Shown here in pieces: positions 1 to 9,263 of a stretch of 51,166 bases of DNA. Below the pieces are notes generated by a model. The model was given only the letters and a program-made list of their open reading frames with translations, made no database searches and was not told the DNA's origin. This DNA is from an uncultured Opitutaceae bacterium (lineage in GTDB: Bacteria; Verrucomicrobiota; Verrucomicrobiia; Opitutales; Opitutaceae). The translations under genes and the position numbers were made by a program. The stretch's first letter is position 1. The number at the start of each line of letters is the position of its first letter. Where the stretch lies: positions 1 through 51,166 of the forward strand of contig CAIYUN010000022.1 in assembly GCA_903929355.1 (NCBI GenBank), read 5' to 3'.

Positions 1-1176
1 AGCGGGAGCGGCCGGCGGCGGCGGCGCCACAGGTGGTGGCGCGGTGAGGGCGGCAGCGGCGGCTGCGGCCGCCTCGGCCTCGGTCGGACCGTTCATGAAA
101 ACAATTTCCACCCGGTGCTTTCCGGCCGTGAGATGCACGGGTGGGGTGGCATAAACGCCGGCCTGGCGGAAGTCCTCCTTGACCGTGAACGGCTGGCCGA
201 GCGGCTTGCCGTCGAGCATAAACGAAACCAGCGGACGGGTGCGGCCGGTCGTGCCCGCCGTACCGTAGCCGCGCAGGCGGAGAATGTAGGTGCCATCCTT
301 GGTGAATTCATGGTCGTCGTGAATCTCACCCGACACCGGAAAAACCCGGCCGAGGACTACTGCGCGACGACCGTTGGCGTTGGCGGCGCCCAAGGCCCGG
401 CCCGCCGCGGGGGTCTGGGCCGGGGCCGCTGAGGGGGCCGGGATACCCTTCGGCACGCTGCCTTCCACCAGCGCGGGATCCCAATGGAACGTTTCGTCCG
501 GATTGAGCGGCTCGGCGTTCACGACTTTGTCCAGCACCATGCTGGCGGCGCTCAAATACTTCTCCATCAAGACCGGCGCGATGGTCAGCACGTCGCCGTT
601 GTTGTCGAAACCATAACCGGACATGTCGATCGGAAAGGAGTCCGCCGGCTTCAAGTCCACCAGCAGAAGGTCATCAATCGTGTTATTGTATTCCGTGCGA
701 TTGAGCCGGTGTAGGGTTACGCGACCGGGGTCGGATGGGCCGGTGCAATCAATGTTCAGGTGCTGGTCGAACCAACTAAGCACGGCGGCGAGCTCGGCTT
801 TGGCCGGGCGCGGCTTTTCCTTGGGGGGCATCTCCTCATGGGTCAGCTTCGCGTAGGCATCCACCAATGCCTTGCGGCTTTTGGCCAGCGTCGCGGCGCT
901 GCCGAACTGATCCAGCCGAAAGTTGTTCTCGGGATCCTTCTCGCCGTGGCATTCATAGCAGTTTTTTGCCAGGAAAGGCTGTACGGTGCTCTGAAATTGT
1001 TTCCAATCCGCCATGGAGTCCGGCGCGGCGGCGGGAGCGGGCGTGTTGCCCGCCGGGCGGAGACTCCCAGCGTGCGCCACGACTGCCGTTACGGCGGCCA
1101 TGACCAAGCCAAGCAGTGGGGTCGGACCGCGGCGGGCAGCCAGCGGTCTTGCAGTCGGGGAGGGGACGGATTCCAT
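1..1176 (-). CDS. Secreted cytochrome c / DUF1587-DUF1592 family protein, partial (C-terminus off the left edge)
   Basis: The frame is open for 392 codons from an ATG at 1176 and runs off the window. Residues 1-37 look like a Sec signal peptide (arginines, then a hydrophobic stretch ending near AHA-GS). A single haem-binding CxxCH is visible as CYECH at residues 73-77, in a planctomycete-type cytochrome domain. It is followed by a DUF1587-like segment starting at RLNRTEYNNTIDDLL (about residue 157), and then a beta-rich carbohydrate-binding-like stretch around 290-370. Known family members go on with DUF1595, DUF1592, DUF1588 and DUF1585 domains; these would lie outside the window. Such proteins are secreted and common in Planctomycetes and Verrucomicrobiota, with a role suspected in polysaccharide breakdown or extracellular redox but not proven. 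It lies 77 bp after the hydrolase gene on the same strand, so the two may be co-transcribed. The last visible residues are alanine/proline-rich. Confidence 0.85.
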   Translation of the reverse strand, partial: MESVPSPTARPLAARRGPTPLLGLVMAAVTAVVAHAGSLRPAGNTPAPAAAPDSMADWKQFQSTVQPFLAKNCYECHGEKDPENNFRLDQFGSAATLAKSRKALVDAYAKLTHEEMPPKEKPRPAKAELAAVLSWFDQHLNIDCTGPSDPGRVTLHRLNRTEYNNTIDDLLLVDLKPADSFPIDMSGYGFDNNGDVLTIAPVLMEKYLSAASMVLDKVVNAEPLNPDETFHWDPALVEGSVPKGIPAPSAAPAQTPAAGRALGAANANGRRAVVLGRVFPVSGEIHDDHEFTKDGTYILRLRGYGTAGTTGRTRPLVSFMLDGKPLGQPFTVKEDFRQAGVYATPPVHLTAGKHRVEIVFMNGPTEAEAAAAAAAALTAPPPVAPPPPAAPA

Positions 1177-1253
1177 TGGGACAGTAGGTCGTTCGTGTGG
1201 TTACGTTGGGTGCGGCGAAAAGGGGGTGGGTTTCATGCCTCATGACCTGACCA

Positions 1254-3356
1254 TCACCTGGCTGCGCCGGGTTGCCATGATTCATTGAACACGCCGCCGA
1301 CCACGCTGGCCAGCGTGGTCCGGCCCGAGGCATCGACGGATCCTTGGAGGATCGCGTAGTCCCCGAACGCCTCGGCCCCGCCGCGACCACCACCCCCGCC
1401 TTGCGCCGGGACGAGGCCGGAATTGAGGACGATGTAGCGCTTCGGATTGAGCGGGTTGGGATAAATCATCACCGGCACATGGTTGGCGGCGGGATAGGTT
1501 TTTCCGGCCAGAGTGATGCTGTCCTTGGTCCAGGTCAGCGGCAGGCGGCTGAGGATGCGGGCGAGGAGTTGGTTGCTCCCCGGGTCGCCGAAAAGGACGA
1601 GATTGTTGTTCGCGATATCGGCGTCGGTGATGTCGGCGTCCGACTTGGTGCGGACGTCGCCATAATAATCCCGCGCAAACGCGGCGGAGAAGCGGTCCAG
1701 CTCCTGTTTGCCGTGGGCGTCGGCCATGGCGTTGAACGGCTGGCCGGTCGGGGTCACGCAGAGGAAGGAATCGAAGAACGCGTCGTTGACGGGGCCTTGG
1801 AGATCATGCTGCTTGCGGAGTCCGGCATCGGCCGAGGGCTCGCCCTGCTGCCAGTGACCGGCGGCGGTGCGGACGAGGAGGAGGCTGGGCGCGGCTTTCA
1901 CGGTCAGCACGTCGCCGTCAATGGTCACCTGTTGGGCCGCAGTGGCTTCGTCGACCATGAGCCGTGCAACGTTTTGGGTCTTGATGGTGTAGACCGCCTT
2001 GGCGGCGTCCCGTGCGGCGTCCACCCTTGCCTGGTCAAAGCTCTGCTGCATCCCGTCCACCGTGACCCAAAAATCGTGGTTGTAGCGGGTGGTGTACGTG
2101 ACGAAATGAATCTGGTCGGGCACGACGCGGCCACGGGCGAGATTGGCGCTGGTGAAGCCGTCAACCAGCTGTTTGGTCTCCCCCGTCGCATGGGAGTGGC
2201 CCTGGCCTGGATTGGCCAGCCAGAGGGTGTTGCTGTCCGCGCCCGCCGAATGCACCGGCGAGATGACCGTCATGTGATAACCCTCGCGGACCAGTTGCGC
2301 CGAAATGCTCTTGGACGAGGCCAGTTGCGCATCGTTCGCCCCGGCATAACCCACGAGCGGAACCCCGGTGACATTGAGTGCCTGCGGTATCATGATGCCA
2401 TAGGTGGACTGCGCGGCCTTTTGCGCGGGGGTCAGGCCGTCGAGGTTCAGGCGGTTGCCGATGACACCGGCATCGATTTCCAGCCCGCAAAACCAATCCG
2501 GCTGGTGCAGTCCGATCTGCCACGAGCCCGCGCCGCCCATGGAAAATCCCGCCAGCACGATCCGGCTCCGGTCGATGTTGTAGCGCTTCTCCACCGAGGC
2601 GAGGGCTTCAAGCACATCGGTCTCCCCGGCCCAGCGAAATGAGTTGTTACCCCGGCCAAAGCACTCCAAGCGGATGTAGCCACCCCCGCCGGCCCGGCCA
2701 CCCGGGCGGTCGGTTCCCCCCGTCCAGTCATAGCCGAGCTCGGGGACGTAGTGGCTCATGCCGTGCAAATAAATGTAGAGCGGCGTTGGTTTGGCCGGAT
2801 CGTAGGACGCTGGGATGGAAATGGTATAAGGCTGGGCGGTGCCATCCACCACCGAACGATAGGCGCGCTTGAGTGAGCCCGTGATTTTCGGCCAGGCGGC
2901 GGTGCCGGCCTTGATCTCCTGCGCCCGGCGCAACCCGGCGTTCAGGCTGGCGAGGCACTTGCTGAAGGGGTTGGCCTGCGCTTCGTTGTCCCCGCCGAAA
3001 TTGTTCGGCACGCGCAGGACGGTTGTCACCATCCAGGCACAGGACTCGGCGTCAACCACCAGGTCATCGTCGGCCTTGGCCGTCTTGAGCGCCGTGATGG
3101 CCGCGTTCAACTCGGTCAGTTTCTCGTGCAACTGCGCCAGCTCGGCGGTGGTCAATTGGTGGGTGACCGCACCCATCGCCGCGCGACCGCCGCGGGGGGC
3201 GGCGTTCGCCTGGCCGGCGGGAGGAAGCGCCTCGGATTGGAATGCCGCCGGCTGGTCGGCGGGGGGCGCGGTTGGGGCCGCCGGCGCATCGGCGGCCCAG
3301 GCGCGCGTGGCCAGCACGGCGGCAGCCGCGAAGGACTGTAGGGCTTTCGATTTCAT
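1254..3356 (-). CDS. Secreted alpha/beta-hydrolase (prolyl-oligopeptidase/esterase-like), 700 aa
   Basis: Residues 1-22 are a typical Sec signal peptide (MKSKALQSF, then alanine-rich, cleavage near AWA-AD). A low-complexity Ala/Pro linker follows to about residue 60. The hydrolase core shows an oxyanion-type HGM at 198-200 and the nucleophile elbow AGFSMGG with Ser272. The C-terminal third contains segments such as NNLVLFGDPGSNQLLARIL and a YPNPLNPKRYIVLNSG motif, which I associate with large secreted hydrolases of Planctomycetes and Verrucomicrobia. The substrate is unknown; esterase or peptidase activity are both possible. The ATG at 3356 is chosen because it begins the signal peptide. The gene is followed at 77 bp by the cytochrome/DUF1587 gene, which suggests a joint extracellular role. 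Confidence 0.85.
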   Translation of the reverse strand: MKSKALQSFAAAAVLATRAWAADAPAAPTAPPADQPAAFQSEALPPAGQANAAPRGGRAAMGAVTHQLTTAELAQLHEKLTELNAAITALKTAKADDDLVVDAESCAWMVTTVLRVPNNFGGDNEAQANPFSKCLASLNAGLRRAQEIKAGTAAWPKITGSLKRAYRSVVDGTAQPYTISIPASYDPAKPTPLYIYLHGMSHYVPELGYDWTGGTDRPGGRAGGGGYIRLECFGRGNNSFRWAGETDVLEALASVEKRYNIDRSRIVLAGFSMGGAGSWQIGLHQPDWFCGLEIDAGVIGNRLNLDGLTPAQKAAQSTYGIMIPQALNVTGVPLVGYAGANDAQLASSKSISAQLVREGYHMTVISPVHSAGADSNTLWLANPGQGHSHATGETKQLVDGFTSANLARGRVVPDQIHFVTYTTRYNHDFWVTVDGMQQSFDQARVDAARDAAKAVYTIKTQNVARLMVDEATAAQQVTIDGDVLTVKAAPSLLLVRTAAGHWQQGEPSADAGLRKQHDLQGPVNDAFFDSFLCVTPTGQPFNAMADAHGKQELDRFSAAFARDYYGDVRTKSDADITDADIANNNLVLFGDPGSNQLLARILSRLPLTWTKDSITLAGKTYPAANHVPVMIYPNPLNPKRYIVLNSGLVPAQGGGGGRGGAEAFGDYAILQGSVDASGRTTLASVVGGVFNESWQPGAAR

Positions 3357-3550
3357 CTGGGGAATTGGGGAGATGATCTGCTTTGAATCCGCCCGTGCGG
3401 ATTAAACGTCAGGGTCTGCCCAATCTGCCGGATGTAAAAGCGGCTGCAAGCCGAAAAGTGGCGCGGGAGCCGGGGCATTGCCACCGGTGCATGGAGCCGC
3501 GACGCCGGGAATTGCTTGCACCGGGAACATCGGGGGATTCCTTCTGCCTG

Positions 3551-3742
3551 ATGGAAACGCTCAACTCCGGGCTGCAGCCGTTGCGCAACTATCCGGCCTG
3601 GCTGGTGATGACGATGGCGGTGGTCGCGCTGGTGCCGGTACTGTGGATTCTGGCCCGTTTACTGCGGGGTGTCGTCAATGTTTTCGTGGTCCTGCTGTTT
3701 TTTACGCTGGTGACCGCCCTCGGATTCTGGCTCTGGGGATGA
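3551..3742 (+). CDS. Small two-helix membrane protein, 63 aa
   Basis: The protein begins METLNSGLQPLRNYPAW and has two hydrophobic stretches, residues 18-37 (LVMTMAVVALVPVLWILARL) and 41-62 (VVNVFVVLLFFTLVTALGFW). The ATG at 3551 is preferred over the upstream in-frame ATG at 3383, because the intervening 56 codons look non-coding (Cys/Arg/Pro-rich, no motif). I do not recognise the family. The open frame and the clean membrane pattern support a real inner-membrane protein; there is no functional hint from its neighbours. Confidence 0.55.
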   Translation: METLNSGLQPLRNYPAWLVMTMAVVALVPVLWILARLLRGVVNVFVVLLFFTLVTALGFWLWG

Positions 3743-3949
3743 GGACCGAAGGTTTGGAGGTGCCAGGAGGCGGAGGTGACGGCTTGGTGGGACTCGATGA
3801 CCTTGAAGTAGCGCAGGCACCCTTGTCTGCCTCCGGCAGGTTTTCGGTGGAGCGCGACGTCCCGGCACGCTCTGCCCGGCCCGATTTTGGTGGGGCGAAT
3901 GGGTGATGGCCGGTTGCTCAACCACGCGGCCGGGACGCCGGCCGTGCCT

Positions 3950-4051
3950 TCAGCGGGCGTTTTTTTTGTCGCGTTTGGCGGCTTTTTTCTCGGCCGGAGT
4001 CTTCAGCGGCTTTTTCAGGGTCTGCTTCTTCGCGTTTTGGGATTTGGCCAT
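3950..4051 (-). CDS. Tiny lysine-rich protein, 33 aa
   Basis: The frame starts ATG GCC AAA and encodes MAKSQNAKKQTLKKPLKT, then an Ala/Lys-rich tail ending KRDKKNAR. It contains 13 lysines out of 33 residues, no hydrophobic core and is probably disordered. It is too short for ordinary gene callers. Support comes from composition and from a second, similar small basic gene about 100 bp upstream on the same strand. Nucleic-acid or ribosome association is only a guess from charge. Confidence 0.45.
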   Translation of the reverse strand: MAKSQNAKKQTLKKPLKTPAEKKAAKRDKKNAR

Positions 4052-4158
4052 GGTCGGATTTGGATGGGGGTGGGTTGGGGGATGTGGGTGAAAATGCCGC
4101 CGGGCTGGCCTGGGGGTGATGGGTCGGCCCGGCGGAAACCGGAGGTGGTCCGGTGCGC

Positions 4159-4302
4159 TTACTTTTTCTTGTTGGCCGCGGCCTTGGCCTTGGTCGCCTG
4201 CTGCGCGGTGATGAGCGCGTTCTTTTTCTGGTTCGCGCCGTCAGTCTTGGACTGCTTTTGCGAGGCTTGTTTCTGCACGGATTTCGGGGATCGATCGCCC
4301 AT
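4159..4302 (-). CDS. Small basic, Gln/Lys/Ala-rich protein, 47 aa
   Basis: The frame starts MGDRSPKSVQKQASQKQSKT and ends KAKAAANKKK. From memory, proteins starting MGD(R/K)SPKS and consisting of Lys/Gln/Ala repeats are widespread small hypothetical proteins in several phyla, which makes this call firmer than its length suggests. It lies between the ABC permease gene and the 33-aa basic protein, all on the minus strand. It is predicted soluble and unstructured; the function is unknown. Confidence 0.6.
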   Translation of the reverse strand: MGDRSPKSVQKQASQKQSKTDGANQKKNALITAQQATKAKAAANKKK

Positions 4303-4407
4303 GATGTTTGGTTCTTTCGTTGGGTTGGCTCATCGACGGAATGTTCGTTTCCCCGCCGGTGTTACCCCATTTGTCGCCGGAGCCGCCCGCCGAAGCGAGC
4401 ACGATCT

Positions 4408-6102
4408 TCACCCCCGAAAAATCGCGCCCAGTTTTTTGCCGAGGAGCAGGCTGAGGCCGCCGATGGTCACTCCGAGGAAAACCATCGCCCACACCCCGAG
4501 CGCGCTGGCCAGATACTTGCCGTCGCCCACCAGTCCGAACAGCTCCAGGATCGCCTTGGTGATCGGGTAATAGGCCTGCTTCTGCGCGAGAATCAGCGAA
4601 TCGCTCACCTCCAGCATGGCGAACGCAAACGCCAGCAGGCCGCCCGCGATGAGGTTGGCCGTGATGAGGGGCAGGGTGATCTTGCCGACCGCCTTGAGGG
4701 GCGGGCAACCGAGGTTTTGCGCGGCCTCCTCCAGCGTCTCGCTGGACTGTTCGAATCCCGCCGCCGCCGCCCGGACGACGTAGGGCAGCCGGCGCATGGC
4801 GTAGGCGATGATGAGCAGCCTCGTCGGGTTTTCGACCGGGTTGAGGAAGGCGAACCAGCGTCCGTCCTGGCTCATCGCGAGGTAGCCAAACGCCAGCACC
4901 AACCCCGGCACTGCCAGCGGCAGCATGGCGAGATAGTCGAGCGCCTGGCGCCCGGCGAGCCGGGAGCGCACCACCACCCAGGCGATGGCGACGCCGAGCA
5001 GGAGATCGACCAGGGTGGCGACGGCGGCGAACTTAAGGCTGTTGGCGATGGCCGGCACGGTGAGTTCGTGGCCGAGCGCGAGGTGAAAATTTTCCATGGT
5101 CCAGCGGGCGGGCAGGATGGTTCCGTACCAGTCCCGCGAAAACGCCACCAGGATCACGCCGAGATGGGGCAGCACGGCCGCCAGGGTCACGGCCGCGAAC
5201 AGCGCCGTGCAGAGCCACCCGCGGGCCGCCGGAAGCGCCTGTGGGCCGCCGGAACTGGTGGCCCGCGCCATCATGGCGTGACCGGCGCGGCCGAAGAGGC
5301 CTTTGCCCACGGCGTAAATCAGCACCGTCCCGACCAGCATCACCGTGACGAGGGCGTAGGGGGCGGGACTGGTGCCAACGTTCTTCAGCTCGCCGAAAAT
5401 CTGTACGCTGGCCACGCGGCTGTAATCGAAGACCAGCGGCACCCCAAGTTCGGTGAACGCCCAGATGAACACAATCGTGCCCCCGGCAAACAACCCCGGC
5501 CGGATCAGCGGCAGCGTCACCCGCCCGAAGCGGCGGAGACCCGTGCAACCCAGGTTGGCCGCGGCCTCCTCCAGCGCGGGGTCCACGTTGGCGAGGGCGG
5601 CGGTCGCATTGAGGTAAATGATGGGGTAGAGGGCGAGCGCCTCCACCACGGCCACCCCCCAGAACTGGTGGGCCGCTAACCAGTCAAAGGACCAGCCGGC
5701 GGGCCGCAGGCCGAGCGTGACCAGCAGGGCGTTGAGCCCGCCGTGCAGGCCAAAGATCTGCCGCAGGCCGATGGCGCCCACGAACGGCGGTAGAATCATC
5801 GGCACGAGGACGAGCGCGCCCAGCAGGGATTTGCCCGGATACCGGAAACGGTCGCTGACCACGGCGAGCGGCAGGGCGATGAGCAGGGCAAGCGTGGTCG
5901 TGGCGCAGGCCAGCAGCCCGGAGTTGGCGAGGCCGGCGAGATGCAGGGGATCGGCGAGCACCATCGTCAGATAGGCCAGGGTCGGACGGCCGTTGGCGTC
6001 GAGGAAGCCGCCCTGCAGGATCTGCAGCACCGGCCAGAGAAAAAACGCCGCGAAAAAGACGGCGGTGACCAGGAAGACGGCACGGGCGAAATTCTGCGGC
6101 AT
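4408..6102 (-). CDS. ABC transporter permease, fused two-subunit FbpB type (iron(III)-like), 564 aa
   Basis: This is an integral inner-membrane protein of about 12 helices made of two homologous permease halves. Each half carries an EAA loop that docks the ATPase: LEEAAANLGCTGLRRFG at about 177-193 and LEEAAQNLGCPPLKAVG at about 457-473. The fused arrangement is typical of iron(III) (FbpB/AfuB-type) importers; related permeases carry thiamine, 2-aminoethylphosphonate or polyamines, so the substrate is inferred. No ATPase or binding-protein gene lies within the window. It sits 142 bp downstream of the DtxR/MntR-like regulator on the same strand, which favours a metal substrate and possible co-transcription. 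Confidence 0.85.
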   Translation of the reverse strand: MPQNFARAVFLVTAVFFAAFFLWPVLQILQGGFLDANGRPTLAYLTMVLADPLHLAGLANSGLLACATTTLALLIALPLAVVSDRFRYPGKSLLGALVLVPMILPPFVGAIGLRQIFGLHGGLNALLVTLGLRPAGWSFDWLAAHQFWGVAVVEALALYPIIYLNATAALANVDPALEEAAANLGCTGLRRFGRVTLPLIRPGLFAGGTIVFIWAFTELGVPLVFDYSRVASVQIFGELKNVGTSPAPYALVTVMLVGTVLIYAVGKGLFGRAGHAMMARATSSGGPQALPAARGWLCTALFAAVTLAAVLPHLGVILVAFSRDWYGTILPARWTMENFHLALGHELTVPAIANSLKFAAVATLVDLLLGVAIAWVVVRSRLAGRQALDYLAMLPLAVPGLVLAFGYLAMSQDGRWFAFLNPVENPTRLLIIAYAMRRLPYVVRAAAAGFEQSSETLEEAAQNLGCPPLKAVGKITLPLITANLIAGGLLAFAFAMLEVSDSLILAQKQAYYPITKAILELFGLVGDGKYLASALGVWAMVFLGVTIGGLSLLLGKKLGAIFRG

Positions 6103-6244
6103 CGGTGGCCAGTGTGGGTCGGCGGCGCGAAGCGCGGCAAGGCTGGAATCCCGGAGGGGAATTTAACGCGAAGGGGCTGTGACGCGGAGGGGCCAAGCCT
6201 GGTGTTCCCCTCTGCGCCCTGGCGTCATTGCGTTGATGGATGGC

Positions 6245-6916
6245 TCAGCGGGCGGGGGCGACGAGGATCTTGCCGGCGGCGGCGAGGCTGAGGGCGAGCG
6301 GCCGGCCGGCCGGCCTTTTCACCGTCACCAGGCCGGCGGCGAGGTTGCGACCGGCCACGCGCACCCGGGTGCCGGGCCGCAGGCCGCTGTGCTCCGCGAA
6401 ATGCAGAAACTCGGGGGATTGCTCGGTCACCCGCACGACCCGCAGGGGCCGGTCCGCGACGCAGGTGGCCAGAGTGGCATAGACCGACGGGTCCAACCGG
6501 CCCTGCCGGGTGGGGATGGGGTCGCCATGCGGATCCACCGCCGGATGACCGAGCAGGGCGTCAAGCCGGTCAAGCACGTCGTCGGAGATGGCGTGCTCCA
6601 GCCGCTCAGCCTCGGCGTGGACGGCGGCCCAGTCCATCTTCAGGACCTGGACGAGAAAAGTCTCCACCAGCCGGTGCCGGCGCAAAACGCCGAGCGCCAC
6701 GCCGCGACCGGCGTCGGTCAGACGCACGCCCTGCCGCGGCCGGTGCTCGACGAGGCCGCCGGCCGCCAGCGCCTTCACCATGGTGGTGACCGTGCCGGGC
6801 ACGACCGCGAGCGCGCCGGCCAGCGCCCCCATCGGCACCAGGCCGTCGCCGCCCTCCGCGAGCAGCAGGAGGTGCTTGAGGTAGTTCTCGACGGTGCTGC
6901 TGGCCATGGCCGCCAC
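6245..6916 (-). CDS. mntR: DtxR/MntR-family metal-dependent transcriptional repressor, 223 aa
   Basis: The N-terminal winged helix (about 5-65: VENYLKHLLLLAEGG, then VPGTVTTMVKALAAGGLVE) is followed by the DtxR dimerisation and metal domain (RRHRLVETFLVQVL, then HAEAERLEHAISDDV) and a C-terminal FeoA/SH3-like domain (about 150-220). In the metal site, the position of the DtxR iron-sensing cysteine (EACRWEH in DtxR) holds glutamate (EAERLEH), as in Mn-type MntR proteins. This is consistent with the divergent NRAMP gene. The GTG at 6916 is chosen because an AAGGA lies nine bases upstream of it; an ATG at 6907 is the alternative. It probably represses mntH, and perhaps its own operon, when Mn(II) is high. 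Confidence 0.85.
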   Translation of the reverse strand: MAAMASSTVENYLKHLLLLAEGGDGLVPMGALAGALAVVPGTVTTMVKALAAGGLVEHRPRQGVRLTDAGRGVALGVLRRHRLVETFLVQVLKMDWAAVHAEAERLEHAISDDVLDRLDALLGHPAVDPHGDPIPTRQGRLDPSVYATLATCVADRPLRVVRVTEQSPEFLHFAEHSGLRPGTRVRVAGRNLAAGLVTVKRPAGRPLALSLAAAGKILVAPAR

Positions 6917-6998
6917 GGTGCGCGGTCCTTACTTTGAGGCAACAAAATTATGAATGGAACGAGTTGGGATAAATAATACGAATAATAGAATATTTAAC

Positions 6999-7012
6999 TT
7001 TGACTATTCAAA
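6999..7012. promoter_or_regulatory. Candidate MntR operator between mntR and mntH
   Basis: The inverted repeat TTTGA-ctat-TCAAA is perfect over five base pairs and lies in an AT-rich island (about 6940-7020) inside otherwise GC-rich DNA, 21 bp before the mntH start. A second overlapping inverted repeat, CTATT-caa-AATAG (7004-7016), shares its bases. Position between a DtxR-type regulator and an Mn/Fe transporter is the main support; the sequence does not match a consensus I can name. Confidence 0.45.
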
Positions 7013-7033
7013 ATAGCCTGACTGACTGCCCCG

Positions 7034-8458
7034 ATGACCGAGCCCGCCTCCACCGCCTCCGCCGGGGTGACGCCGGCGGACGGTGGCCCCGGCCGCCGCT
7101 CGCTGGAGGGCCTGCATGGCAGCGTGCCGCTGCCGGCCGGCTCCGCCCGGCCCTGGCTCCAATACCTGGCCTTCGCGGGCCCGGCGCTGCTCGTGAGCGT
7201 GGGCTACATGGATCCCGGCAACTGGGCGACGGACCTGCAGGCCGGGGCGCAGTTCAAATACTCGCTCCTCTGGGTGGTGGGCTTGTCCAGCGCCATGGCC
7301 ATCGTCCTGCAGGTCATCGCGGCGCGCCTGGGTCTCGTCACGGGCCGGGATCTCGCCCAATGCTGCCGGGACTTTCTTCCCGCCTGGACCCGCTGGCCCA
7401 ACTACCTGAGCTGCGAGCTCGCGATCGCGGCGTGCGATCTGGCGGAGGTCCTGGGCAGCGCCGTGGCGATCCACCTGCTGTTCCCGCGCATCTCCCTGCT
7501 GGCCGCGGTGCTGATCACGGCGCTTGATGTGATCCTGCTGTTGTCCCTCCAGCGGCTGGGGATGCGCCTGATCGAGGCGGTGGTCCTGGTGCTCGTCGCG
7601 ACCATTGCCGGCTGCTATTTTGTCGAGATCTTCTGCCTGGCCCAGACCCGGCCGAGTTTCCCGGAGATTGGCGGGTGGCTCCTTGCCCCCGACCTGCCCG
7701 CCTTCTTCCACCACCCCGACCTCGTTTATCTCGCGATCGGCATCATCGGCGCCACGGTCATGCCCCACAATTTGTACCTGCATTCCGCGTTGGTGCAATC
7801 GCGCCAGCTGGAGGGGGTGAGCCTCCCGCGGGCCATTCGTTACAACACCCTTGACACGGTGGTGGCGTTGGCGGCGGCCTTTTGTGTCAACGCCGCGATC
7901 CTGGTGCTGGCGGCGGTGGTGTTTCACGGGCACGACCGGGTGACCCTCCCCTCGGGCGAGGTGCTGGCGCTCAGCCCTGACGCCGACTGGATCCGGGTGG
8001 CCTATGCAACGCTGGCCCCTTTGCTCGGCACGACTGCGGCCAGCCTCTTGTTCGCGGTGGCGTTGCTGGCCAGCGGTCAGAGCAGCACCATCACGGGCAC
8101 GCTGGCCGGGCAGGTGGTGATGGAGGGTTTCATGCACTGGCGGATCGCGCCTTGGGTGCGCCGGCTGCTCACCCGGCTGTGCGCCATCACCCCGGCGATC
8201 GTTCTGATCGCCCTGCGGGGCAACCGCAGCGTGAACGACCTCATGACCCTGAGCCAGGTGGTCCTCGCGCTGCAACTGCCTCTGGCGATGATTCCCCTCA
8301 TGGTCTTTGCCTCCTCCCGACGACGCATGGGCGAAAACCGGATCGGTTGGTTCCTGCTCGGGAGCGGCTGGGCCGCGTGTCTCCTGATCACGGCCCTGGA
8401 CATTTATGAACTGCCGCACGCCATCCGTGAGGCTGGGGCGGTGTTGGGGGGTCGCTAG
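7034..8458 (+). CDS. mntH: NRAMP-family divalent metal (Mn/Fe) transporter, 474 aa
   Basis: This is an integral membrane proton-coupled transporter. The two NRAMP metal-site motifs are intact: DPGN at 60-63 in helix 1 (VGYMDPGNWATDLQAG) and MPH at 243-245 in helix 6 (ATVMPHNLYLHSALVQSR). Eleven or more hydrophobic helices follow the usual pattern and the length is a little above that of E. coli MntH. The first 35 residues are a soluble, Pro/Gly-rich extension. It is divergent from the DtxR/MntR-like gene with an AT-rich intergenic region holding a candidate operator, so Mn(II) repression is likely. Confidence 0.92.
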   Translation: MTEPASTASAGVTPADGGPGRRSLEGLHGSVPLPAGSARPWLQYLAFAGPALLVSVGYMDPGNWATDLQAGAQFKYSLLWVVGLSSAMAIVLQVIAARLGLVTGRDLAQCCRDFLPAWTRWPNYLSCELAIAACDLAEVLGSAVAIHLLFPRISLLAAVLITALDVILLLSLQRLGMRLIEAVVLVLVATIAGCYFVEIFCLAQTRPSFPEIGGWLLAPDLPAFFHHPDLVYLAIGIIGATVMPHNLYLHSALVQSRQLEGVSLPRAIRYNTLDTVVALAAAFCVNAAILVLAAVVFHGHDRVTLPSGEVLALSPDADWIRVAYATLAPLLGTTAASLLFAVALLASGQSSTITGTLAGQVVMEGFMHWRIAPWVRRLLTRLCAITPAIVLIALRGNRSVNDLMTLSQVVLALQLPLAMIPLMVFASSRRRMGENRIGWFLLGSGWAACLLITALDIYELPHAIREAGAVLGGR

Positions 8459-8477
8459 TCCCCGGTCCGTCGGACCG

Positions 8478-9263
8478 TCAGTTGTCGTCCAGCTGTCCGG
8501 AAGGGGCGGGGCAGGTTTCCGGCCGCAGCAACTGGCGAAGCTGCCATTGCCGCCAGTGCTCGGCCTCCTGCTCGCGGCGGCGGACAAGGCGGTATTCCGC
8601 CTCCCCGGCGAAAAAGATGAAGCTGAACAGCACCGCGACCATCCACCGGTCATACCACAGCGCGACCGCGCCGAGGGCAACCGCCAGCACCTTGCCCGCC
8701 GTTGCGGCGAAAAAGGTGGCCCGCACATAGGGCAGCCTGATCGCGAGGAGGGCGCGCAGGATGCGGCCGCCATCCATCGGAAACGCCGGCAGGAAGTTGA
8801 AGCAGCCCATCACCAGATTGGCGGCATAAAGGTCGAACAGCAGGCCCCCGAGGGAGTATTCCGGTATGCTGTCCGGGAGTCGGCGCACGACCAGCCAGAG
8901 CGCCCCGGCAATGGCGAAATTGACCGCCGGACCAGCGACGGTCATGAGGATCTCGCGCGACGGTTGCCGCGGGATCTCCTCCATGTCGGCCATGCCGCCG
9001 ATCGGCAGGAGGAGTATGCCCCGCGTGCCGATGCCAAATCGGCGGGCGGTGAGGCAGTGGCCCAGCTCATGCAGCACCACGCAGACGAAAAACAGGAGCA
9101 CGAGCGCGACGCTCCAGCCCACGCCGGGCCAGCCGCCCCCCCGGCCGTCCTCGTCGGGCAGCCAGCCTTGCCACGCGACATAGGCCAGCAGGAGCGGGAA
9201 GCTCGCGTGCAGCGAGAGCTGGATGCCACGGACACGGAACAGAGGGATTGACCAACGGAGCAT
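8478..9263 (-). CDS. Site-2 protease family (M50) membrane zinc metalloprotease, 261 aa
   Basis: The catalytic zinc motif HELGH is at residues 65-69 ([16 protein letters not shown]), and the third ligand motif [11 protein letters not shown] is at 156-166 with Asp164. The order of hydrophobic segments fits the short S2P group without PDZ domain (SpoIVFB-like, some with CBS domains; none is seen here). It would cut membrane-spanning substrates such as anti-sigma factors or transcription factors; the substrate is unknown. Its start overlaps by two bases the presumed start of the divergent sigma-54 response regulator. Confidence 0.9.
   Translation of the reverse strand: MLRWSIPLFRVRGIQLSLHASFPLLLAYVAWQGWLPDEDGRGGGWPGVGWSVALVLLFFVCVVLHELGHCLTARRFGIGTRGILLLPIGGMADMEEIPRQPSREILMTVAGPAVNFAIAGALWLVVRRLPDSIPEYSLGGLLFDLYAANLVMGCFNFLPAFPMDGGRILRALLAIRLPYVRATFFAATAGKVLAVALGAVALWYDRWMVAVLFSFIFFAGEAEYRLVRRREQEAEHWRQWQLRQLLRPETCPAPSGQLDDN

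Noticed and set aside
1344-2642. 432-codon open frame on the plus strand
   Set aside because: It is antisense to the secreted hydrolase, is Arg/Gly/His-rich and has no motif; high GC makes such frames.
4153-5679. 508-codon open frame on the plus strand
   Set aside because: It is antisense to the ABC permease; composition is that of a reverse-complement shadow (Arg/His/Gln-rich, no domains).
7004-8773. 589-codon open frame on the minus strand
   Set aside because: It is antisense to mntH, whose motifs are unmistakable.
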